Origin: Madurella fahalii
Lineage: Eukaryota; Ascomycota; Sordariomycetes; Sordariales
NCBI GenBank assembly: GCA_029876055.1
Contig: CM056875.1
Coordinates: forward strand, 1,674,001 to 1,738,000
Direction: 5' to 3'
Length of the DNA stretch: 64,000 nt
The notes beneath the pieces were generated by a model. It saw only the letters and a program-made list of their open reading frames with translations, was not told where the DNA came from and did not search any database. Made by a program: the position numbers and the translations under genes. Below are positions 49,364-59,598 of this stretch, piece after piece; position 1 is the stretch's first letter; each line of letters starts with the position of its first letter.

Positions 49364-52300
49364 TTACTCGCCCTTCAGCTTGTCCTGCTTGACAGTAAAC
49401 GCCATCTCGAGCAGATCAGCCTCCTCCTTGGTATGTGAGGCCTTCAGGCCCGTCGCCACCGACGCGCTAGGATTGCGGCCAGCGTACATGACGTGCTTGC
49501 GGTCGTGGTGCTTGGTCTGGTTGAGGAGCGTCTCGATGCGCGGCTGCGCGTAGCTCCAGGCGCCCGCGTTGAGCGGCTCCTCCTGCGCCCACACGATCGT
49601 CTTGGCGTTGGGGTACATGTCGAGGTTCTCGCGCAGCTGCTCCCATGGGAAGGGGTGCAATTGCTCGATGCGTGTGAAGGCGACATTGTCAATCTTGTTC
49701 TCGGCGCGGTACTTGTGCAGCGCCGCATACACCTGACCCGAGCACAAGATGACCCGCTCAATCTCCTCGGGCGACTTGATCGCGCCCGACTCGTGCGCCG
49801 GGTCGGGGATAATCCACTTGAACTGTGAGTCGCCGATGAACTCCTCAATGTCGGAGCGGGCGAGCGGGTGGCGCAGCAGGGACTTGGAGAAGAAGAGGAT
49901 GAGAGCTGTATTTGACGTCGGAATTAGCAAAGGATTCCCCATGAAGCACTCGAAGCGGCTTATATAGGGCAAAACTTACGCTTCCGGAATTGCCGGTTCA
50001 TCTGGCGCCGGAGAATGTGGAACAGGTTCGAGGGAGTGGTCATGTAGGCCACCTGAACGTTGCAGTCCTGGTGCTGGCGCTGAAGCTTGTCGGCCGAGGG
50101 GAACTCGCGAGGATCCTCGTTGCAGAGCTGGAGGAAGCGCTCCAGACGACCAGACGAGTGTTCGGGGCCCTGGCCGTCGTAGCCGTGGGGCAGAGACATG
50201 ACGAGGCCGGTGCGTTGCATCCACTTCTGCTCGCCAGAAGCGATGAACTGATCAATGATGCATTGGGCATTGTTGGCAAAGTCGCCGAATTGGGCCTCCC
50301 ACATGACAAAACCGTTGGGGTCAGTCAAGGAGTAGCCATACTCGAAACCGAGCGCGCCAAACTCGCTGAGCGACGAGTTGGAGATGACAAACTTGCCCTG
50401 GTCCTTGCTGATATTCTGCAGAGGTGTGTAGGTGTCCTCGGTCTCCTGGTCGTGGAAGACGGCGTGACGCTGCGAGAAGGTGCCACGCTCGACATCCTGG
50501 CCCGAGACACGGACGTGGCGTCCCTCGGTCACCAGGGAGCCGAAGGCCAACGCCTCGGCCGTCGACCAGTCGATACCCTTACCCTCAAGGACCGACTTGG
50601 TCCGGTTGGTGAGGATACGCTTCAGGTTGCGGTGAACGTTGAAGCCCTCGGGCGCGGTGCCAATGACCTCGCCGATGTGCTCCAGGGTCTTTCTATCGAC
50701 GCCGGTGGGGTTGTGCGGCAGCACCTCGGTGGCCAGCTCCTTGGGCGACTTGAAGCCGTTCCAGGCGCTGGTGGTCCACTCCTTGGAGGTAGGCTGGTAG
50801 TCCTTGGACTTGGAGAAACTCTCCTCCAGCATGCCCCACACCCACTGCTTGTGCTCCTCAATGTCCTCCTTGGTGAAGGTGCCCTCCTTCAGGAGCTGGT
50901 CCACGTAGATGTCGATCTGAGGGTGCTTCTCCTGGATGCGCTTGTACATCAGGGGTTGGGTGAAGGACGGCTGGTCCGTCTCGTTGTGACCGTGCTTCCG
51001 GTAGCAGACCATGTCGATGATGACATCCTGCTTGAACTCGGCGCGCCAGTCAGCAGCCAGCTGGCAAACGAAGTTGACGGCCTCGACATCATCGGCGTTA
51101 ACGTGGAAGACGGGCGCATCAATGGCCTTGGCAATGTCAGTGCAATAGGCAGTCGACCGGGCGAAGCGGGGGTCCGTCGTGAAGCCGATCTGGTTGTTGA
51201 CCACCAGGTGGATCGTGCCACCGGTCGAGAAGGCCGGGAGCGAGTGGAAGCCGAGACATTCGTAGACAACACCCTGGGCAGCGAAGGCGGCGTCACCATG
51301 GAGCAGGACAGCCATGGCGCTGCGGTGGGTGGCCTCGTCGTTGTTGTAGTGCTGGATGGCGCGGACCTTGCCGAGGACCACGGGGTCCTCGGCCTCGAGA
51401 TGCGACGGGTTGGCCACCAGGGACAACTGCACGCGCTTTCCGGACGGGGTAGGCCGCTCAAAGTTCATGCCCAAGTGGTACTTGACGTCACCGGAACCCT
51501 CGTCCTCAGCACCGGCGGTGCCGGCGAACTCGCTGAAGATGGACTCGTTAGGCTTGCGGACGACGTTGCTCAGCACGTTGAGACGACCACGGTGAGGCAT
51601 GCCGATAACAATGTCCTTGACACCGTAGTCGACGCTGCGGTCGATGAGGGCCTTCATGCCGGGCACCAGGGTCTCGCAGCCCTCGAGGCCGAATCTCTTG
51701 TCGTTGGGGTACTTTGTGGCCAGGAAGGCCTCGAAGCTAGAGCTCCAGATGAGGCGGTCGAGGATCCTGCGCTTCTCGTCGATCGAGTACTTGAAGGGCT
51801 GGGGCACCTCGAGGCGCTCGCGCAGCCAATCGCACTTCTCCCTGTCGGGGATGTGGATGAACTCGACGCCGTACGAGCCGCAGTAGATCTTCTCGCAGGC
51901 GGCAACGATCTCGCGCAGCGTCATCTTCTCGCGGCCGTCGCGCTTGAAGCGGGGCAGGATACCGGGGCCGAGCGTGTACTCGGTATCCAAGTCCTTCTCG
52001 GTGAATTGGTAGTAGTCGAGCTCGAGCTCCTTGGGCTTGATATTGCCGAAGCCCTTGGAGGCATTGCGGATGCCCAGGGGGTCGATCCTCGACTTGTGGT
52101 GGCCGCGGGCCTGGTACGCGCGCACGAGCAGCTGGACCTTGAGGTGGTTGTTGATGTCAGCGCCCTCGCCAATGCCGACACCAGCGCCGGCGGCGAGGCC
52201 CACGACGGCCTGGGTGCTGGGCACCAGCGACGGCGGCGGCGTGAAGGCCTGCGAGATGGGCATGTCGCCGCTCTCCATGTTCTTGAAGTAGACCTGCCAT

Positions 52301-52563
52301 GACACGTGCACGCTCTTGGGGTCCTGCTTCCACTGCAGATACATCTCGTCGATGTAATTGGCCGTGTTGCCCGAGAGGAAGTTGTCGTTGGCATCCGGCG
52401 GGTTGTGGAGGGCGCTCTCGAATCGCTTTTGGGCGGCGACGGCAAGGGGACGGCGGCTGGCGGCGAGCTTGTAGCTGGCGCGCGCCGAGACGGTGGCTGT
52501 CGAGAGGCATCGTGACGACGACGATGCGGCGCCTTGTAGCGCCCGGATAGAGGTGCGCAGCAT
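49364..52563 (-). CDS. KGD1: 2-oxoglutarate dehydrogenase E1 component, mitochondrial
   Basis: Two exons, 52563-49980 and 49905-49364, joined over a 74-nt intron (GTAAGT ... AATACAG) within RQFRK|P|LILFFSK, give 1041 residues, the family length. The N terminus is a presequence (MLRTSIRALQGAASSSSRCLSTA). Next is the short E1 segment NFLSGNTANYIDEMYLQWKQDPKSVH. The thiamine-diphosphate core has GMPHRGRLNVLSNVV, then LHGDAAFAAQGVVYE and VVNNQIGFTT (the GDx(n)NN metal/ThDP motif), and HVNADDVEAV. The transketolase-like half (QRHAVFHDQ, FEYGYS, EAQFGDFANNAQCIIDQ) and the C-terminal part with VWAQEEPLNAGAW follow. It decarboxylates 2-oxoglutarate in the matrix as the first, rate-limiting step of the TCA-cycle complex with Kgd2 and Lpd1. 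Confidence 0.98.
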
Positions 52564-53633
52564 CTCGGCCGGATATTACGGGACTGATGGGAGGGTGCGG
52601 GATATGTTGGCCCTGATGACCTCGGTGAGAAAACTCGGCGGGCAGGAAGGGGAACAGGAAGCCCTCGTGTATGCACCCGACGTTATCGTACAGACCCAAA
52701 AGGAGCGGCGGAGTAAGTCGTGGGTGGGATGTGACACGAAAAGGAAAAGAGGTCGAGAGATTTATATCGTCAAAGGACGAACAGTCGAAACCGGGGACAT
52801 TTGTTTGTATCCGTCCAACAAGGCGGAAGAGCAGAAGGCGGTTTGTTTTTTGCCTCGATGCAAAAATGGGCCTGGGCCTGGAAAAAGGACTCATGGACGC
52901 TGAACCGTTCGGAGGACGATGACGGCAATTTTCAGAGAGTTAGGCCAAGCAAGGGGGGGAAGAGAGCTGCGGGTAGCCCCTGTCGGTTTCCGATGCAGCC
53001 AACCAGAGGCCGCTCTCTTAGCCGTGCCATGATTTGCTAGGCGGCCAAGCCACGGTTAGACGGAAGCAGCCTTGAGTGGTCGCAGCACCCGTATTTTTGG
53101 GTCACAGGGCTCCCTCTACACTAACAGCAGAGTACAGTGCATGGCGTCACAGAGAAGTGCCCGGGAGTAGCCGAGCACGCCTTTCTCAATTGGCTTCTTT
53201 GTCGATTTGACAATTCAGAAACTTGGCATACCGGTAGCCTATTCCATTCGACGCAGAGAGAAACCGTGATTCCATCCTCCCCCCGCTACCGCAAGTGCCT
53301 CCCGTAAATCACCTGCACTTTGATTAGTGTCTGCATATCATACCCCATCACGAGAATCAGCAAAATCAGCAGAATCAGAGTGAAGCCTCCGCGTGACCTC
53401 GCGTTCCATTGGACCCGGTTCTTCCACGCCGGTCCAGCCCCGGAACTAACAAGGACAAGCGGAGCACGGCGCATGGAGTGATTATAATTAGTCTGCTTGG
53501 CATTTCACGACTGACATCTATCTGCTTTGGGAGAACGTTGGCGGCTGGGGCAGCACCGCGCCACGCGACAACGCCGCCGCAACCCATCTCAGGTCGTTTG
53601 TGAGCCTGCATCGCGGACACCATCAACGCCGAG
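52564..53633. other. Divergent intergenic region (KGD1 / TFB1)
   Basis: About 1.07 kb. A 62-codon minus-strand ATG frame (53286-53474) encodes one hydrophobic segment, but this derives from a short repeated AATCAG-type sequence; it is not called as a gene. Confidence 0.5.
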
Positions 53634-55577
53634 ATGGCGCTCCCGCGCGGCAGGGCCACGTACAAGAAAAAGGATGGCGTCCTTACCCTGACTGATGACC
53701 GCAAGGCGCTGATATGGACGCCGCTGCCCGCCACGGGCCCGCCCACCGTGTCCCTGGCGCTGGACAACATCATGAACCTCCAGCAGACGCCCGACACGTC
53801 GCCAAAGGTCATCCTGAAGATCATCGAGAAGCCCAAGCCGAACGCCGGCGAGGGCACGGGCCCCCCGCAGTTCCTCTTCCAGTTCACCTCGCCCACCGAT
53901 GCCCGCGCTGAAGCAAACGCCATCAGGGACCTTCTCTCTCAGATTCTGGCCGCTGCGCGCGAGAATGACCCCAGCGTGCCGAAGCCGGTCGCGGCGGCCC
54001 AGCCCGGACCTAACGGGGCCGGTGCATCGGCGGCCATGTCGTTCGCCAGCACCGTGAACGCCAAGGCGCCTTCGGTGCGGTGGTTCGACGACAGCACGCT
54101 CAAGGCCGATGTTGATCTGCAAAAGTCCCTCATGAAGAAAGACCTGGACCTGGCCCAGACGTACAACGAGGCCCTCGCCGTGAAGCCCGACTCTCTCCCT
54201 ATCGCCGCCTTCAACACCCAGTTCTGGTCCACCCGCGTCAGCCTCCTTCGTGCTCACGCCATTGAGCTGAACCAAAAGAAGGGCGCGTACAATGTCCTCT
54301 CGACCATCAAGCCGCGCACCGAGGACGGCCAGTTCAAGCTCAGCATCACGTCTGAGCAAATATCCATGATCCTGCAGCAGCATCCCCTCGTCAGGAGGAT
54401 ATACAACGAGAACGTTCCCAAACTCTCTGAGGGCGACTTTTGGTCTCGCTTCTTCCTTAGCAAGCTGTTCAAGAAATTGCGAGGCGAGCGTGTGACGGAC
54501 AATGATAATGCCGATGTCCTTTTCGACAAGTACCTAGATGCTGACAACTCGTTCGGCTTCGCGAGCAAGATTATGGCGGCCCAGCAGGTCCCGCACATCA
54601 TCGACTTGGAAGGAAACGAGGAGAACCAGGGCGGCTTCAAGGGCGGAAACCGCAAGGATGTCGAGATGCGGCCCCGCGCCAACGTTCCCATCATCAAGAC
54701 GCTCAACAGCCTCAGCGAGAAGATCATGGCCAATGTCGCGCCCACAGACCTTGACCCAGCCTCGACAGACGGGCTCGTCGATGACGGGCGTACCTTCAGC
54801 GAGCTCAGCTTGCGGGATCTCCGCGGCGATGCCGAGGCCGCCCGCATTGTGCTCAACGTGAAGGAGCAGAACAGTTTCTTCTCCAAGCAAGACGACCAGT
54901 CGGAGGAAGCCAAGGTCTACGAAAAACAAGTCCCCTCCGAAGTCATCTTCGAAGTGCAGGCCGACCTAGAGACACTAGACGACGACGGCTCAGGCGGCAT
55001 AGATCTCCGCAAGGGCATCGGCGTCGACGACGACAGCGACAGCGACGCGGAGACCAAGAGGACGCCACACGTCGGCTCACGGAGTGCGAGGAAGCACGCG
55101 CAGGACCAAATCCTCGAAGGGATGCGCAAGAAGCGCGCTGAGACGTACGGCACCTGGGGCGGGGGCGACGACGACTCGTCGCCCATGGGCATCCCGCCGG
55201 AGATTGCTGAGCGGTGCTTTCTGACCAACGCCACGACGACCGAGTTCATCAAGCAGTTCTGGAACGCCTTCCTGTCGGGCGACCCGGCGCGGAGGCAGGA
55301 GCTCGCCTACCACGCCGAGTCGCTGCGGCGGTCGGCCGAGCGCATCGACGCGCTCGCGGCCGAGGCGGAAGTGATCAGGAAGCAGCTGACTGAGAAGCGG
55401 ATGCGCGAGATCAAAGAGCACTACGCGCGGACGCGGAAGAAGATCAAGTGGCAGCCACCAAAGGGCGGCAGGGACTCGGTCATGGCGCTATTTGAGGCGA
55501 CGCTGACGAGTCTCAATGCAGCCCAGGCCATGTATAATTCGGCGTTTGGGGAGGCAAATGGTAGAATAAAGGGATAG
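53634..55577 (+). CDS. TFB1: TFIIH core subunit 1 (Tfb1/p62)
   Basis: A single exon of 647 residues. Residues about 1-110 are the PH-like domain that binds acidic activators and XPC/TFIIE (TYKKKDGVLTLTDDRKALIW ... SPKVILKIIEKPKP ... FLFQFTSPTDARAEANAIRDLL). Two BSD domains follow, at about 190-240 (NTQFWSTRVSLLRAHAIELNQ) and 255-310 (EGDFWSRFFLSKLFKKLRGERV). The C-terminal part has FLTNATTTEFIKQFWNAFLSGD and a helical KRMREIKEHYARTRKKIKW. Tfb1 holds the TFIIH core together for promoter opening and nucleotide excision repair in the nucleus. Length and domain order match p62. The start ATG at 53634 is directly followed by the PH domain, as expected. Confidence 0.96.
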   Translation: MALPRGRATYKKKDGVLTLTDDRKALIWTPLPATGPPTVSLALDNIMNLQQTPDTSPKVILKIIEKPKPNAGEGTGPPQFLFQFTSPTDARAEANAIRDLLSQILAAARENDPSVPKPVAAAQPGPNGAGASAAMSFASTVNAKAPSVRWFDDSTLKADVDLQKSLMKKDLDLAQTYNEALAVKPDSLPIAAFNTQFWSTRVSLLRAHAIELNQKKGAYNVLSTIKPRTEDGQFKLSITSEQISMILQQHPLVRRIYNENVPKLSEGDFWSRFFLSKLFKKLRGERVTDNDNADVLFDKYLDADNSFGFASKIMAAQQVPHIIDLEGNEENQGGFKGGNRKDVEMRPRANVPIIKTLNSLSEKIMANVAPTDLDPASTDGLVDDGRTFSELSLRDLRGDAEAARIVLNVKEQNSFFSKQDDQSEEAKVYEKQVPSEVIFEVQADLETLDDDGSGGIDLRKGIGVDDDSDSDAETKRTPHVGSRSARKHAQDQILEGMRKKRAETYGTWGGGDDDSSPMGIPPEIAERCFLTNATTTEFIKQFWNAFLSGDPARRQELAYHAESLRRSAERIDALAAEAEVIRKQLTEKRMREIKEHYARTRKKIKWQPPKGGRDSVMALFEATLTSLNAAQAMYNSAFGEANGRIKG

Positions 55578-55980
55578 ATTGGGGGCGCCGGAGGTAAAAA
55601 GAAAACAAGCGACAACAGGATAAGGGCCGGATAGCCCCACAAGCTGAACGACAGATATGATACCATGGTCACTTAAGTTGTACTTTGTATAGGCAAAGCG
55701 AGAACCCAAAAAGAGAGAATGATAAAATGGAAACCAGTAATTTTTTTCTTTTTGAAACCGACCTGGCCGTCCGTATCTAGCTACCGAGAGCAGGTAAGTA
55801 CAATACCTATATACAGTACATTGTATACGTACTTGTCGTATGTACGTCTATGACACGCCGTCCAAACCAAACACCCCCTTGACCCCCGGAATACCGTAGA
55901 GATACATACTGTTACAACTTTCAAAAACAGCCCCCAAAAAAGTAAAAGAAGAAGAAGAGAAAAAAAGAGGCCCATTCATT
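55578..55980. other. Convergent intergenic region (TFB1 / AAA+ ATPase)
   Basis: About 400 bp, AT-rich relative to the genes, with T- and A-rich runs at 55741 and 55930-55970. Only 3' flanks recognised. Confidence 0.5.
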
Positions 55981-58900
55981 TTATGCAACACCAACTTGCC
56001 TCACTCTCGCCTCCTCTGTCCCCACCTTCCCGGGGACGACCTCGAACCCCATAGTCCTCTTCCCCCTTCTCCTCCTCCCGGCGTCGCCGTACTGCTCATC
56101 AAACTTCCGAATGGCCTTCAAGCTATCCATGTCCTCACTGATGCTGGCGCTGATCTCCCTCAGGCCCTTGTCGAAATGGCGCTTCTGCAGCACCCTCCGC
56201 TCGGGGAACTGGTACTCGCCCTCGCCGGCGTACTCGTCCTTCTGCCGCACCTCCTCGCGGACGGCCTCCATGGCGGCGCTCACGCAGAGGTTCTTGAGGT
56301 CGGACCCCGAGTACAGCTCCGTCTCGGCCGCGAGGCCGGCCAAGTCCACCTCGGCGGCGAGCGTCTCGTCCTTGAGCATGACGCGCAGGATGGCCTCGCG
56401 CTCGGCCCGGAGCGGCAGGTCGACGAGGATCTTGCGGGGCAGGCGGCGCAGGACGGCCTCGTCCAGGTCGAAGGGGCGGTTGGTGGCGACCATGATGAAG
56501 GCGCGCATGTCCGAGAGGCCGTCCCACTCGCGCAGGAACTGCGTGATGGTCTCGCGGTGGCCCGAGCGGCCGGGGGCGTTGTGCCGCGCGCCGAGGAGGG
56601 CGTCGGCCTCGTCCAAAAAGATGACCATGGGCGCCAGCTTGCGCGCCAGGCTGAAGAGGGCCCGCACGTTCTTCTCCGACTGGCCGAGCCACATGTCGTT
56701 TATCGACGCGGCGGATACCTCGAGCATGTTGGCACCCGACTCTTTGGCGACGGCTTTGGCGAGGAGCGTCTTGCCTGTCCCCGGTGGGCCGTAGAGCAGA
56801 CAGCCAGGAATGCGTTCCGTCTTGAGGACGCCGTAGGAGAAGGCTTCGGGCCGGATGAGCGAGAGCGAGGTGAGCCCGATGAGGGAGTCTTTGGTTTCTT
56901 GGGGGACGATGATGTCCGCAAAAGTGGTGTGGATGTCTCGGGCATTGATTAGGCCCGAGAGGAGCTTCTTTTCGTGCTGATCGTATTCTTTGGAGGTGGG
57001 AGAGGAGGAGTTGGAGGAAGATGGCGGCATGCCCCATTCGTCTGGGGAGGACGAGGAGAAGATAGATGAGATGGAGCTGGAGCTGCTCCGCGAGGTAAAT
57101 AAGGGAGAGAAGTAAGGGGGTCGGACGCCGGGGTAGATGGCGGACCAGTGCTTGTCCCGATCCGACATAAAATCGAGCGCGTACTGTAGGTGGCCGAGAC
57201 CAAAGTTCTGGAAGCGGGGGGTGCGGCTGCCGACCATCAGTGATGCGAGGCGGTATACCCATTGAACGTCGTAGAGGTGGCTGGAGAGCGTCTCGACTAG
57301 GTTGTCGTACTTGCCGTCTACGAGAATGCGTCCGTCCTCGAACCGGACCTGTCGGCCAAAGCCGATATCTGCTCGGTTCCCGAGCATGGCTTGGAGCATG
57401 TCCTCAATATTGCTGATGTTGTCGCGGAAGTTGTCGTAGTTCTCCATCCACTCGCTTGTTTCGGACGCGTGGAACGGGATGACATGGCAGCCATCTCGGC
57501 CGATGTCGATTAGCTGGTCGCGCCACTGCGCTGACCTGCTCATGTCGCCGGACGAGGAGCCGACTAGGACGACCCTTCGTCCGCCCACCCACATGCGGTC
57601 GACAATAGCCCGGAGCTTGGTTACAATGGTGCGATGTAGAGTGTTTAACTCCACGTAGTCGTGGACATGGATGATGAGGTTCTGTTCTGGCCCGGCCGGG
57701 TTGCCGCGCGTGATGCTGCGTTTGGCATCGGCAGCGGCAATGATCGCCTCCAAGGCCCCGCTGATCTTCAGGTCTTCCCAGCGGCCATCGGATGAGATTC
57801 CGGTCAAGTTGTCTCTTGGCGAGAGGAAGGACCGCAACCGCGACGGGATCGTGACGGCAACCATGCCGATCTCGTGCTCCGAATCGGCGTCGGGCCGCGG
57901 CGCAAGCCTCCCATTCATTTCGGCGGCGGCATAGCCGAGCATGGAGAGGGAGCCTCGCGCGCAGTACAGATTCTGGCCGAGGTGCTTCCCCACCAGGTTC
58001 GCGATGGTGTGAGCGTCCAGGTGTATGACATCAGCTTTCAGGTCGGTAGCCACATCTTTGATGACCGACTCGGCCACGCTCCGCCCCTTGCGGTTGAGCA
58101 CCGAAAGAACAGCCACAGGACGCCGTGGTTCTTGCCGGACAGGGCTAGTCGTCTCAAGCTGGGATCGCACGGCAGCGAGAAGCTCCATGCAGACGGGGTA
58201 CTCCGGATCAGGCCTGCTTGCCAGTGGACTGCCGTGTAGCGCTCCGGAACCGGGCACCGAGTCAGACCGGAAGTTGGAAAGCCAGCGCTGGGCGTCTCCC
58301 GACAGGTTCTCATCCGACCACCACGACAGCCTCATGATATCGTCCTCCCTATCAGAGTGGTGCTGGCGCAGCCTCTCGATATGCTCTGGGTTCGCCGAAG
58401 GGTGATGCACAAGCGCCAGGGCTTGCAGGAAGGCAGCATTGTGCACCGCGCGGAACCGCCTCACGAGCTTCTCGAGTGTCTCGGCGCTCGTCCCTGAGCG
58501 GCGCAACCTGTCCTTCCACGCTTCGACGTCTGCCTCAGCCACAGAAGCCCGCTCGAGGTGTGAATCTAGAAGGGCCAGCACATCTTCACGGTCACGCTGG
58601 TCCAGCGGAAACATGAGCGTGCGTGGACTGCCGATGGGACGCGACTCGTACAGCGAGACGTGGTCGTTCACAAACCAAGAAGGAAGGTGGATGGCCATCA
58701 AGTCATCGCTGCGGTTATTATTCCGGTTGGCACGGGCCCGAGCTGAGCCATAGCCCTGATTTCTCAACTTCTCCTTCTTAGCCTCGCTCGCTGTCGTCTC
58801 GGCTGACGGGTCATTTTCTGTGGCGCCATTGTTCTTTGGGTCGGCAGGAGGCTCTTCGGCGTTCGGATCGTCGGCGCGGCTCCGGGCGGGCGAGGACGTG

Positions 58901-59079
58901 TGGAAGCTCCGGGTGGCTACCGGGGCTTCGCGTGGGCGCCGGGAAGGGGCACGGCGATGCGGCAGCGCACCGAGGACGGCACCAGCATTACTTGCATTCG
59001 CGTGGACGGCGGCGACGCGGGGCAGTCGGCACGGAGGCTTTGCCGACAGCAGGGCTCGAGCCCCGGCGGCCGCAGGCAT
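55981..59079 (-). CDS. Putative mitochondrial AAA+ ATPase, Msp1/ATAD1-like catalytic domain with long N-terminal extension
   Basis: A single exon of 1032 residues. The N terminus is Arg/Ala/Pro-rich with a mitochondrial-type processing region (ATRSFHTSSPARSRADD, about residues 55-70). Residues about 130-640 form a large region without a recognised domain, with FPLDQRDREDVLALL, VAVLSVLNRKGRSVAESVIKD and VILHVHDYVEL-like beta-strand segments that resemble a degenerate AAA module. The C-terminal AAA+ domain has Walker A GCLLYGPPGTGKTLLAKAVAKESG (about 760), pore loop MWLGQSEKNVRALF, Walker B MVIFLDEADALLGAR (about 820) and ATNRPFDLDEAVLRRLPRK. These match the Msp1/ATAD1/katanin clade. A role in mitochondrial protein quality control or assembly is inferred; substrates are unknown. 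The long N-terminal half is fungus-specific as far as I know. Confidence 0.85.
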   Translation of the reverse strand: MPAAAGARALLSAKPPCRLPRVAAVHANASNAGAVLGALPHRRAPSRRPREAPVATRSFHTSSPARSRADDPNAEEPPADPKNNGATENDPSAETTASEAKKEKLRNQGYGSARARANRNNNRSDDLMAIHLPSWFVNDHVSLYESRPIGSPRTLMFPLDQRDREDVLALLDSHLERASVAEADVEAWKDRLRRSGTSAETLEKLVRRFRAVHNAAFLQALALVHHPSANPEHIERLRQHHSDREDDIMRLSWWSDENLSGDAQRWLSNFRSDSVPGSGALHGSPLASRPDPEYPVCMELLAAVRSQLETTSPVRQEPRRPVAVLSVLNRKGRSVAESVIKDVATDLKADVIHLDAHTIANLVGKHLGQNLYCARGSLSMLGYAAAEMNGRLAPRPDADSEHEIGMVAVTIPSRLRSFLSPRDNLTGISSDGRWEDLKISGALEAIIAAADAKRSITRGNPAGPEQNLIIHVHDYVELNTLHRTIVTKLRAIVDRMWVGGRRVVLVGSSSGDMSRSAQWRDQLIDIGRDGCHVIPFHASETSEWMENYDNFRDNISNIEDMLQAMLGNRADIGFGRQVRFEDGRILVDGKYDNLVETLSSHLYDVQWVYRLASLMVGSRTPRFQNFGLGHLQYALDFMSDRDKHWSAIYPGVRPPYFSPLFTSRSSSSSISSIFSSSSPDEWGMPPSSSNSSSPTSKEYDQHEKKLLSGLINARDIHTTFADIIVPQETKDSLIGLTSLSLIRPEAFSYGVLKTERIPGCLLYGPPGTGKTLLAKAVAKESGANMLEVSAASINDMWLGQSEKNVRALFSLARKLAPMVIFLDEADALLGARHNAPGRSGHRETITQFLREWDGLSDMRAFIMVATNRPFDLDEAVLRRLPRKILVDLPLRAEREAILRVMLKDETLAAEVDLAGLAAETELYSGSDLKNLCVSAAMEAVREEVRQKDEYAGEGEYQFPERRVLQKRHFDKGLREISASISEDMDSLKAIRKFDEQYGDAGRRRRGKRTMGFEVVPGKVGTEEARVRQVGVA

Positions 59080-59598
59080 CTGGACGACTCAATTCGGAGG
59101 TCAGGGATTGCATGCGACTCGAATTGGCCGTTGGGTGCCCGAATAGATCGAGTGGTGTGTCGCGTGGCTTGTTGCTGTCCTGGTGTCGGAGTTGAGCCGA
59201 AGTCAAATAAAGACGGGAATGCTTCTTGGCCTTCGTCAAATTTGGCCGCCGTCATCCGAGATCTTGGCATGTGGCCCGCTAAGAGAGCCCTGCAAGCGCA
59301 GTCCCCCACAATTACAGCTGACTGTAGTTAAGGTACAGTCCTGTACTATAGCTCCAGGTGTCCACAGGGCTTACAGTTACGTACGGGGCAGGCCGCTCAG
59401 TGGCCGAGAGTCTTCATTAATTCTACCATCAGCCCATTGATTATTCATCCAAGTATCCGATCCAGATCCAAGTACATAGCATACTTCATAAGAAGGAAGG
59501 CATTCAATATCCAAAACCAAGCACCCTCTACGGATATCATTATCGGCATCGTAATCTTCGTGTCTCGTAACCTCTATGCTTAACCCCCGAGCAGCCCT
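59080..59598. other. Intergenic region between two minus-strand genes
   Basis: About 520 bp: promoter of the AAA+ ATPase and 3' flank of MMS22. An overlapping plus-strand frame at 58900-59331 runs antisense into the ATPase gene and is not supported. Confidence 0.5.

Noticed and set aside
49990..52302. A 770-codon plus-strand open frame antisense to KGD1
   Set aside because: It lies wholly opposite a conserved enzyme and results from GC-rich third positions; its composition (Leu/Val/Gly/Asp-rich) is typical of such shadow frames.
53286..53474. A 62-codon minus-strand ATG frame with one hydrophobic segment, between KGD1 and TFB1
   Set aside because: The hydrophobic stretch comes from a short repeated AATCAG-type sequence; no family resemblance. 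A transcript would be needed to reconsider it.
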